Source of the DNA: Taenia hydatigena
Lineage: Eukaryota; Platyhelminthes; Cestoda; Cyclophyllidea; Taeniidae
Assembly: GCA_036345935.2 (NCBI GenBank)
Contig: JADWOT020000006.1
Coordinates: 3,785,543-3,849,542 of the forward strand
Direction of reading: 5' to 3'
DNA length: 64,000 nucleotides
Made by a program: the position numbers and the translations under genes
The notes under the pieces: model-generated
Told to the model about the DNA's origin: nothing
Seen by the model: only the letters and a program-made list of their open reading frames with translations
The model's database searches: none
Part shown: piece after piece, positions 49,683-60,556 of the stretch
Layout: the number at the start of each line of letters is the position of its first letter
Numbering within the stretch: position 1 is the first letter of the stretch

Positions 49683-50038
49683 AGTGATAGTAACTGTAAT
49701 GCAAGCAAATGTGCAGATCCACGCATCTGAGGTGGCGTTGGGGATGGGGGGAACACACTCACAGCCTCTTCACTGGAGGAGGGACAGTGTCTCAGTGTCA
49801 GCGCTTTTGCTACTTCAGCTGCTGTCGCGGTATCTCCATGTAACAATGCGTAACCCCCACACAAGAAGGAGGTTTGTGCCTCGTGATTGCCACCTAGCAA
49901 TGGATAACAGAGACTGTAATTGCAATCTGATTCGAGTGCAGAGGCAGTTGCAAGGCAGCAGATTTGAGTGACAAATGCTACTGCAGCCTGCGATGCATTG
50001 GGCAACACTTCCTCAGTCGAATGACGTTGCTCTGACAC

Positions 50039-53000
50039 AGAAGAGCATCGAATAAGGACGAATGAGGGAGTCTTTCGTTGTCTGAGAATCAACTGTAATT
50101 TGCCATTGGCTGCACACATCTCAAAGTGGTGAGGTTGATTCCTAAATGCTGATTATTCACTGAGTTGCAGCATCGAGTTCATTTCACGCAGTTGCTATTA
50201 CTTTGAATGGTTTCTCCGAGGAGTTATGCGCAAAAACAGACGTCAACGATTCCTGCTAATGAGTGAGAGAGAAGTATTTATTGAAGGTGATGAGAAGTAC
50301 TGCACGCACATATACATCACTTCCGAATAGACATTGTCTACAGTGAGCAAAGAGTCAGTGAGGATGTCGTTACATTGTGCATCTGATTCTCAATGCATTA
50401 ATCCTCGTCTCTTGCATTGAAGCCTCATGCACCTCATTCCCTTGATGGGGAATGACACGATATCTACTAGCCAATCTGACTGCTGTCTCATAAAATGCAG
50501 AAACTCATGCCGCTTTCCCCACCACTTGCGTAAAAAGCATGCTTTTGGCAGACAGATATGACAAAGTGGCGCTGTTCAGGTGCAAGTGAAGAGTACGCAT
50601 GCATAACAATCCTTCGTAATCAATGACACCGTAATGCACCAAGCAAAGCTCCGAAGATCTTCTCTCCATTTTGAGTCTTCAAATCCGTGGTATTATTAAC
50701 TTCAAGAAGCGTCGAGTTTTTCATTCTTCAAACACCTCTTTTGGCATTCCCTCTCTCGGACATGGACGGGAGACGAAACAACAATTGCACTGACTTCCAT
50801 CTGACTCGGTTCCCTAACCTTAACCCTGACCTTCTCCCGGAAGTGCGTACACCGTATGCAACGTCCCTCCACACTTGCTTAACCGGTTGGTGTGGTTATA
50901 GCTCGCTAATCCAGTCATGAAAACTGTATTAGCACCCTGCGAACAGAGCAGCAAACCCCTGTTGCACTATTCTTGTGAAATGCATTTCCAGAACCCCAGA
51001 ATTGCAGCAGGATGCTAAAATCAAACCTGTGTTTAGTCAGTGAAATATGGAGAAGAGCCTCCACATTCATTTCTTCCCTTAGCAAAGGCCAATGCTACGC
51101 CGGGTCAAAGTAAATGTAGCAGAAAATAAAAGTGCAGAGTAAGTGCACGTTTATTTAAAAGTGGTCCAGGTAATCCCACATCCTAGTTGGATTAGAAATT
51201 GACCAGAACCACAATTAAGGGAAGAAATCCACGTCAGTGGTGTGCCAATGACGTTCGCGAATGAAGCAGAAATTAAGCATTCCCCTCAGAAAACATTTCC
51301 TCACCAACTCCTTCATTTGCAATTAGTTGACAAATTCGACAGCGTCTGTGAGTGACCATCCTTCTCTTGTGCCGCAGACGTTTAAGACTCCGACGAGGAC
51401 ACAGGCACCGATGGCAGACGGAGCTACAACACCTCGCTAGGTATGCGACGTGTCAAGCTACCCTATAATGGTTAATGAGATCAGTCCCAGAAGACCACTT
51501 ATTGAAACTAATCCTTTCCTGCATGGCAGTCTAATACACTCAGCTGGTAGTATTTCCCGACTAACTCTTGCAAATACTGGAGAGATTGGAGCACACTTAG
51601 TCTCACCATGCATGTGGTTGTGTTGCCCTCTCCTTGTGGCTCCCAATTACAACCCCAAGCCTTTCCTTGTCATCCTAAAACTGGAGCTTGCATAGTGTGA
51701 CCGAGGCTACATTGTCATCTTCGGACATCGGGAAATCGTAAGGATGTGTGACAATCCTTGCCCACATATTTACACTTCAATAGAAAGCTCGCCATCACAT
51801 AACACTCATTTGGCCTTCCACCTGCCTTACTGTTCCACCCACACCATAACCCGATTCGCTGTCCTCCTAAAGTGCTACACCCACTTGAGGCATGTGTTTG
51901 AAGCTGGACGTGCGCTCACGATTCTGAGGTATTGCATGGAGAGTGGAACCCCGCCCCTTGAACCAACAGACTCATCATACCACACCACAAATCCACCATC
52001 ATCATCGCTTCATTCTTAAGGCTTATATTTTAATCTATGTCATATTTCGGGAGTTTGATTACTTGTAGGAATTGCTTGCAAGACATACACAGCACATATT
52101 GAGGTACTCTTCCCTTTCTACCACTTCATTTCATGCGCCGAAACGTCATTTGGGAGCGCATCACACCCATGTACTAATTTGGCCATCTTTTAGTGCGTAC
52201 ACGACCTCCTCACAGAACAGACTACTTTAGATTAGCAACAATCAACGGTGGATCAGATGGTGTTTCAAAATGTAATCCAAATTTGTGCTGACTTACCAAA
52301 TCTGAATGTCAGTTACGGGGATTTGCCAGGCGAGCTTTACGGAACCGACTTCGTCATCCGAGGTACTTAATCAAAGTTCGTCACTCAACTAGCTTACCGA
52401 TGAGACTAGAGAATCGAATCTCCTCCTATTGGGAGCAACGTGGCGATCGGCGAACTTTCATTTGCAAACAATTATTGCACAAGTGTAATGCTTTGCTAGT
52501 TTGTCTAACTCGACATCCGACTACGCGGCCATGCAAGCATCTACGGGTTGTGTTTCCGCTCGGTGGCACATTCTTCCAGACTTGCTAGCAGCCATCCTCC
52601 AATCATTCGCCTACATCGACACTATATCCTGCTGCATGCTATTACGACAATGACACGGCAATTGATCATTCCCAGGCACTGCAATGCATCTTAAAATGCC
52701 ATTAAACCATTCACATAAATTGATTCAAACAGGTTTTTCTACGAGGCATACTAGAGACTGCGAAATGGAAGTTAGGGAGCTTTGATAAGCAAAATCGACA
52801 GACTTCTATTTACCTGCATGCTATATGGCTAAGGCAGGTGTATACGAGGCCACAACATGGTGACACAATGACCAATGGCTAATGCACAACCCCTATCTAC
52901 TAGCAGCATTCTAAAAAGATTCCGAACGACGCAGAAGTGGTGGCAGAGATGAGTAGAGCCGTAAAATCAGCACCTCATTACAACACGTGGATTTGTTCAA

Positions 53001-54745
53001 ATGCACTGCTGTAACTCATCATCAATATTCTGCCCATTTAGACGAATCAACACTGTCGTAGTTTCGGTAACAATGAGTCTTGGCCCCTTCGTTGGAAGAC
53101 AACTAGCACATGAGCTATTTTTCGTAAGGGCGAGGGCAAATTCCCAATGCTGACCTTCACTGCCACATGACATCGCGTCATTGTCAGAGCCGGAGCACAT
53201 TCTCCTTCGGCTATTAACTGCTCTCCAAACTACTCCATTGAGAACTCACCATCTCGAGTGTTGACAATTAGCATAACGCTTTAGCAAACGCTTTGCTTTA
53301 CAATATAATGCATTTTTAGGCTGTGTCCACTCAAGCCACAAGCTGTCGCGGTGTGTCATGCTTACTCAACTGACAAGTTAATTATGCATACTTTAGTCCA
53401 ATTTCAGCTATTAAATACAAGCATATGGCGGACTGATGGAAAAGAAGAGTGATTGTTAATTGTTCCACGCAGGTGACTGCGAGTCAAATTTCATCCTCAT
53501 TCCATTTGACAAATGTACCCGATTTACCCATCACATCTGACGGTGGGTCTTTGTACACTCCGAACTGATTCCTGCATTCCTTCGGTCGCCTCGACTCATC
53601 CACTGAAATCGCAAACGTTGAACCAACATCCGGAAGTGATTTCAGCACATTTGCCGTCGCCTCTAAACAAATAACAATAATGCATCATTGCATTGCATGC
53701 AGATGTGTTGAGGCGTCCACCACTGAAGTGCACATGACGACGAATGCATTATTAAGCCAATTCCATTAAATAAAACTACTCGCAGAAATATAGGACCACC
53801 TGAAATGCATTCCCAGTTTAGCACAACACTGCTTCTCTACACACAATTTAGCACTATGAACAATTCCAGCGAGTTTCCCCATGGACCTTGGGTCACTTTT
53901 CTCCCCTTCAGACAACAATATCCACCGATGTAGTAGACAACGGAACTGGCTTTCCTAATGCGTCTGTGCAGCTTCACTGCGAGTATTGTGGCAGTAAGCA
54001 TTAGTCAGGCGTAAAGAACTAAGTCTGGATTGTAAAGTACAGTAGTTCTTGAATAGTCAGTCCAAATATCACAACATAACACAAGCAGCTGGCAAGAAAA
54101 GGCATCGGAAATGTAAATAGATAACCTTTCTACGCTGATTTTCATGGACAAATGAGAAGCGTCTTCAAATGAGGTTCTACGCAATAGGCAAGTATTACCG
54201 CATATCTCCTCAATGGAATGTTTGTTGTCACCACCATAGGACTCCGGCATTAACTCCTTCAACCCCGCAACTGCATCGAAAGCAGGACCAAGATCGGAGC
54301 CCAATACCATGATCTGCAAGATTTGCAGTTGATCAACATGTGGCAAGGCGTCGCAGGTTTAAGGTGGCAAGACACTCACGCGTGACTTAATCTTCTCCTT
54401 TAACCACTCGGAGTAGAGGTTAAACAAAGACTCAAACACTTTCGGGGTGTTGTAGCAGATCAACTTCTTTATTCGGAATGGGAGGCATTCCTAAAATAAA
54501 TGCATTAACTAGGCACCGTAAAGGGGAGCTCAGTGAAGGAAACTGCTATAGCATGGACAATCTGTGCTAGGTCTGGCCTTTTAGCAGAATACCTGCACTG
54601 AATTACTGTAAGAGGGTCCACTACACTAAGTTGCAAATGTGGAGGTGAGTGTTCACTCGAAGTTGGGTGGAATGGTTGTGTGGTTCGCTGATGAAGTGTT
54701 TTTGGAAAGTAAGACGAAATGAAACGAAATGCGTACCTGAAAATA
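50039..54745. repeat. Left arm of large inverted repeat
   Basis: Reverse complement of 59,295-64,000; paired coordinates sum to about 114,040 throughout (for example 51,450 with 62,590, 54,005 with 60,035, 50,039 with 64,000), so there are almost no indels over 4.7 kb. Sampled stretches differ at only a few bases. It carries CRAL-TRIO exons 7 to the end of 4 and the start of the SL repeat. The arm probably continues leftwards, since the mirror position is off the window. Confidence 0.93.
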
Positions 54746-56154
54746 CTTTGTTCCTATTTTTGATAACTTTGGCTCAAACATCCGCATTATATCCTCCTTT
54801 CGAAGGTTTGTAAGATCCGCGACCATACATATGCCGCCAATTTGCACCCTGGGATCAACTAGGCTTATATCATTCCACACTTGTGATGAGCTTTGGAGCT
54901 CCGCCATCGAGATCGCATTGAGATTGAGGTTCGCTACAAGCAGTGTTAAAAATGGGGCCAGTTTCTAACATTCACATAGTTTGGTGTTATGCAACGAAGG
55001 AGTAGTATTTATGGGCCTCTTTGTAAGAACTTACCAAGCTTCATCACAACGACCGCAGTGCCTTCATGCGTAAACCCCAGCGGTGCCCAGCACCTATTGA
55101 AGATAGATTGAAAACCAAGAAGACATGGTTAATATTGTGGCTGTGCTTTGTATTCTTTCAAGCATTTTCTTACTTGATAATTTCAGGAAGATGCACTAAC
55201 GTGACACTCTGGACTCATGGGTTCGAAGTGGCAAATGCATTTGGGGTGTTTCGATTCTACCACAATTACCTGAAGGCTGAGGCGCTCTCTTGGTGGCTTC
55301 ATCTCAAGCCCAAACAGCAAATAAGGAGTTTTTACCAATAAGCGCAGTAATGCAGTTAGTAACGCAAGGATTAAAATGTCATCTTGTGTTTTTACTCGCT
55401 AATTTGGAGTTTGGAAATCACGATTTAATAAGGCAAAAGTTCTAAGAGGACAATAAAGCGTGAGAATAAAGTAAATTTACTTCATGTCAACAAATTCGTT
55501 CCAATTTGTCCTTCTGTTTGCTGTCTCCTCGAACCACGGAGGATAGCCTTCAGTGGGTGAGGTTCGGAAGGTGCAAAATTTGTCCAAACGACGCTGCGCT
55601 TTCATGTGGTTGTATTTTGAGTGACGCAAAAATGCCAACAAAAACGTATCATCTGTAAAAGTTGGAACGTAATACCGTTACCATACCTTCGAGAATATGC
55701 AAACCCATCTACTCTGAGTGTGGTGCATACCATCTATTTAAAACGTAGTTATAAGAATTTATTTTAGGTTTGATTACTTCGTAACTTCAATCATTAAATA
55801 AGGAGGATCGAGTTCTACGGCAATTCTGGGCTTTATAATGCCGCGTAAGGGCGATTTTTAGCACTAACGAATATATCATGAAATTTGCACAAGTTTTGGA
55901 ACAAAATTAGTCAAAGCCTTATTCTCTTCCACTTACGTTGTGTAGATATAAACACTGTGTAGTAATGAGATCAACATACCCGTGGTACACTTCAAGTGAG
56001 GCATGGAAGTAAGCCAACGTCGGAACGATTCCAGATGTGCTGAAACTTGGCCTGCATCCTCCCCCAATTCTTTCGCCGCTCGCTTTTTGTATATGGATGA
56101 TAATGGCTTTGAGGGATCGTAGGGCGTATATTGCATTGGTGCTGTCTTTGGCAT
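53484..56154 (-). CDS. CRAL-TRIO (SEC14-like) lipid-transfer protein, copy B
   Basis: Seven exons with sizes identical to copy A: 55,980-56,154; 55,481-55,652; 55,035-55,093; 54,737-54,933; 54,380-54,490; 54,199-54,313; 53,484-53,662 (stop at 53,484). 335 aa, no frameshift or stop. N helix FLLAFLRHSKYNHMKAQRRL is the same as in A; the lipid domain differs (GGICMVADLTNLRKEDIMRM, KKLICYNTPKVFESLF), and ELMPESYGGDNKHSIEEIC is conserved. Intron 4-5 and later lie in the inverted repeat; exons 1-3 and most of exon 4 lie in its spacer. Intact paralogue, likely functional; ligand unknown. Confidence 0.9.
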
Positions 56155-56340
56155 CCTTCAGGACTGACTGAGCGATGGATGTTATTCTCTATCACAGTTG
56201 TGTTGATGGCTGTGCCACTAGCCTACACGCTGAAGTTAACTGTGCTATTCAGTGATTTGGTGAGATCAAGCCTGTCTGAACAGCCTTGGCACACCCTGCT
56301 GCACCTCTCTTTTTAGAACGCGTCATGATATCTTCAATCT
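56155..56340 (-). promoter_or_regulatory. Conserved upstream region of CRAL-TRIO copy B
   Basis: Homologous to 42,600-42,774 before copy A, sharing CCATCGCTCAGTCAGT adjacent to the ATG. Probable promoter or 5' UTR carried along with the duplication. Confidence 0.45.
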
Positions 56341-59032
56341 ACGTCAATGCAATTGGGTAGCTCGCATTGACTCACAACATTGACTATCGCTTCTAGGATG
56401 TGCTTATGCATAGACACGATCACGATTGCCGCTAATCAGTAAAGAATACACGCATGAGCAAAAGATAACGCGACCAAAACCGTGAAGACCTGCTCTATTA
56501 TCTGTATGCATAACACTAGTGAAAATCAAAATCTCTTGCTTCACGCTTCACTACAGTCAATGTAATGTCGCCACATCACGCTATTACCATACCTAACATG
56601 TAGGTTGAAAAAGGGCTCATTTAGTAAAAGAGACCTTCCACTTATCAAAGTTCAAAACATAATATCAAACTTAACTGCAACCTCCATGAGGTTAATTAAC
56701 ACCTGAGTTCTAAGTTCACCTGGATCTCAAGGACCACATATAACCGTCTTTGGCATCTTCCGTAGCATCACATTACAGGAACTGTTTACTTGGACGCAAA
56801 AGAGGAGGTCTAGTTCAGCGTGCTGCCATCCCTTACAACTCCGGTAAGTGTTCACTGCCCTCTTCTTCAGGTGCATTTTGAATTCACTGGCTAGCCGATT
56901 CAATTGCCATGAGATGAGCTGAGGCGTGGGTACCATCAAGAATCAAAGGAAAATAAGCTAATTTAAGCTTTGATTGCAATTCAATTTCGCTTTTCATTAT
57001 TTCGGGAGAGTACCACTTCTAAGTGTTGGGATTGTCTTTGCTTGATTTTTATTTGCAAACAGGTTGTAAAGTATACTCCAATTGTCGTGCGTTATTTACA
57101 AAGTAATGGTACACCGACTATCGTAATCACCTATCATTTCCTCGTGATGACCGAAACATTAGCATATCTGAAATTGCTGTGTACCAAGTTGATATTTGGC
57201 CCCAATTCTATTTCGTAAATTTGTTCTACTATCATGACTTGCAACTCCACCAACTCGGCTTTAGTGATCCAAATTCAGGCGAATATTCCTTATCTAACTC
57301 CATTGAAAGTGCTTAAGTAATCAAGCTATTTAAGATCCATCCATAACGCGCACCGCACTACAGATTACACACTTAGAACTACACAACCCGAGGACCAAGG
57401 AGATCAGGTCAAGCGCTAACACACTATGCGAAATGGTTAAGCGATTGTGCACAAGGGACCATTTAAAACTTAAAGAAACAAATGGGTAACACCCAACAAA
57501 CCCCGACATTGGAATGCACATAGAAGATTGAGCACGCGCAGCATTCTTGCAAATTGTATTAGATGAAGCCATTTCAATCGCTGTGTCACATAAAATAGCG
57601 CACTATAAGCAAAAGTACTTTCCAAGTTTTCGCAATGAGACCATGATGTTTTTTAATCAAGTGCATCAAAAGTTAGCTTTGAAGAAGCGCCTGAGCATCG
57701 AACCCTACTTCAATGGCGTGTAGCTCCTTTCGAAGTGCCAATACAGAAGAAAGCTGTGAAAGTGTAAATAAATCTTTGCCGTGCATAATTTGATCAACGC
57801 GGCCGTGGCGAAACCAATTACCTTACGGGTTTGTATTTATTTCTATTTATGCTAACGTCAGCGGCTTCAAGCCTTTCCGTGTATCGATCACCTATTTTCA
57901 GTCGGGTATTATGTTTTCATCTGTCTTCAAAGAAGCATAATTGTCCCACGGTTCTCGTTATTAATGTGCAGTATCTCTCCATTGAGAAAGATTGGTTATG
58001 GCGAATTAACATTAAGGTCGTTTGGATCAAACAAGTCTCTAACGTATTGGCAGGCTCCTCTGTAATTAAAAACCATTTTCTTTGGTTACAAAGTAAGCAA
58101 GTATTCAATCGACTTAGCTATGCGATTTACAATTACATACCTTGACCAAGAGCCGGATAACAAGAAAGATGCCACCTGTACCTACATTCTAGTGCAATCA
58201 CATTTCCATTCCGTCTGTGCTGATTTCGATACAATAATTTTGCATCCTCCAATTATTATTTTATTACTCAAGTATATTGTAACGCTAGGCTAGACTGATT
58301 AACTCAATAAGTGTCTAGGAGGACACTTAATACTCCACTGATTGTGCTTCCGCTCGTTGGAACGAATCTCAAGAAATATCAATAGCCTCAGCTCTTCTCT
58401 TCCATATTTGCGCTTCTGGCTGGTGCTGCGTGCTTTGCCCGTGTATTCTCGTAATTTGGGTGGCTCGCATGACTGCATGAGATTTGGAGGTGACGCAGTC
58501 GTATGTGCAAATTGGCGGTATGGTCAGCAACCAGAATGGATGGAAGAGCGCGGTGGTAAGAGTGAGTTTTGAGATTGCCAAGTTTCCTTTTATCAGGTCT
58601 TAACACTCATCACGTTACAGCTAAAAGCGCATGAGATGCTTTGGTTTCTTACTGTCTCATCCGAGGAGGCTGTCGATGGAAATACCCTGCTGCCTTCTTT
58701 ACTAGTTGCGGTTTGATTATTGCCTCTCTCTAGATAAGAAAGGCACCCGTATGGTCACTTCAAGCAATAGTTGTTTATGGTCGGATATCCATTTATTGTA
58801 GCGATTGGTTTATTTGACGTAGACCTCAATAAGAAGGGGAACATCTCAAGTTTGCGTTCCTATGGTTTAAAGCGTCTGAATTCTGAGGTGTTGACTTTCC
58901 AAAAAGAGGCCCGGGTGACTGCAAACATTCTGGTAAAGTGCAGCTACCTAATATCAGAATGATTAGGTGACGACTAAAAAGACGTCATCTCCTGCCAAAC
59001 GCAGAATGCTGAGAGAGGATAGTGTCTTGAGT
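56341..59032. other. Inverted-repeat spacer, no supported gene
   Basis: Unique sequence between copy B upstream flank and the small repeat before copy C. ORFs (57,831-58,145 plus, 104 codons; 58,342-58,572 plus) have no recognisable domain. No trace of CRAL-TRIO exons 1-3 oriented for copy C was found. Confidence 0.55.
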
Positions 59033-59240
59033 TGAGTTAACCATTACAACTAGCAATGGTGACTTGATTATCAACATTGACGGGAACTGGTAAATCCAAC
59101 ATATTACTTATTAGATAAGAGTAGGGTAGCGGATGTAATTGCTGGATCTGTTATTTTAAGGCATGCTTAAAAATGGAACTGCGTGAGTTAAGGACAGTCA
59201 CATATCCGATGCCTCCTTCTGCGCAATTCATCAAATTTAC
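59033..59240 (+). repeat. Small dispersed repeat, copy 2
   Basis: Aligns with the minus strand of 39,390-39,625. Sits immediately upstream of the truncated CRAL-TRIO copy C and near the inner end of the right arm. Confidence 0.65.
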
Positions 59241-59254
59241 CTGTCTAACATTAT

Positions 59255-60556
59255 GCACGTGTTTGAGTCTAATCTATCGAAGACAGCAGCAGGCTATTTT
59301 CAGGTACGCATTTCGTTTCATTTCGTCTTACTTTCCAAAAGCACTTCATCAGCGAACCACACAACCATTCCACCCAACTTCGAGTGAACACTCACCTCCA
59401 CATTTGCAACTTAGTGTAGTGGACCCTCTTACAGTAATTCAGTGCAGGTATTCTGCTAAAAGGCCAGACCTAGCACAGATTGTCCATGCTATAGCAGTTT
59501 CCTTCACTGAGCTCCCCTTTACGGTGCCTAGTTAATGCATTTATTTTAGGAATGCCTCCCATTCCGAATAAAGAAGTTGATCTACTACAACACCCCGAAA
59601 GTGTTTGAGTCTTTGTTTAACCTCTACTCCGAGTGGTTAAAGGAGAAGATTAAGTCACGCGTGAGTGTCTTGCCACCTTAAACCTGCGACGCCTTGCCAC
59701 ATGTTGATCAACTGCAAATCTTGCAGATCATGGTATTGGGCTCCGATCTTGGTCCTGCTTTCGATGCAGTTGCGGGGTTGAAGGAGTTAATGCCGGAGTC
59801 CTATGGTGGTGACAACAAACATTCCATTGAGGAGATATGCGGTAATACTTGCCTATTGCGTAGAACCTCATTTGAAGACGCTTCTCATTTGTCCATGAAA
59901 ATCAGCGTAGAAAGGTTATCTATTTACATTTCCGATGCCTTTTCTTGCCAGCTGCTTGTGTTATGTTGTGATATTTGGACTGACTATTCAAGAACTACTG
60001 TACTTTACAATCCAGACTTAGTTCTTTACGCCTGACTAATGCTTACTGCCACAATACTCGCAGTGAAGCTGCACAGACGCATTAGGAAAGCCAGTTCCGT
60101 TGTCTACTACATCGGTGGATATTGTTGTCTGAAGGGGAGAAAAGTGACCCAAGGTCCATGGGGAAACTCGCTGGAATTGTTCATAGTGCTAAATTGTGTG
60201 TAGAGAAGCAGTGTTGTGCTAAACTGGGAATGCATTTCAGGTGGTCCTATATTTCTGCGAGTAGTTTTATTTAATGGAATTGGCTTAATAATGCATTCGT
60301 CGTCATGTGCACTTCAGTGGTGGACGCCTCAACACATCTGCATGCAATGCAATGATGCATTATTGTTATTTGTTTAGAGGCGACGGCAAATGTGCTGAAA
60401 TCACTTCCGGATGTTGGTTCAACGTTTGCGATTTCAGTGGATGAGTCGAGGCGACCGAAGGAATGCAGGAATCAGTTCGGAGTGTACAAAGACCCACCGT
60501 CAGATGTGATGGGTAAATCGGGTACATTTGTCAAATGGAATGAGGATGAAATTTGA
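59255..60556 (+). pseudogene. CRAL-TRIO copy C, 5'-truncated
   Basis: Retains a diverged end of exon 4 (about 59,255-59,302; FESNLSKTAAGYFQ against FEPKLSKIGTKYFQ in B), then exons 5 (59,550-59,660), 6 (59,727-59,841) and 7 (60,378-60,556) with all splice sites, reading frame and stop intact and almost identical to copy B. Exons 1-3 and most of exon 4 are missing, so the CRAL-TRIO N helix and half of the lipid pocket are lost. Most likely a non-functional duplicate; a chimeric transcript with a new first exon cannot be excluded. Confidence 0.85.

Larger units (their letters stand above)
48850..50700 (-). repeat. SL-bearing dispersed repeat, copy 2
   Basis: Reverse complement aligns with 35,780-36,676 plus 38,071-39,000 without the 1.4-kb insertion. 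The part from 50,039 on is also the outer end of the left arm of the large inverted repeat, matching 63,340-64,000. It includes an uninterrupted 196-codon ORF on the minus strand (50,119 down to 49,529) starting MCAANGKLQLILRQRK. It carries a GCCAA/GCCGA pentanucleotide run at 49,630-49,680 and an SL RNA gene on the plus strand. Confidence 0.82.

Noticed and set aside
49444..49971. 175-codon plus-strand ORF in SL repeat copy 2
   Set aside because: Opposite strand of the MCAANGKLQ frame and runs through the pentanucleotide repeat; no domain and not conserved as a frame in copy 1.
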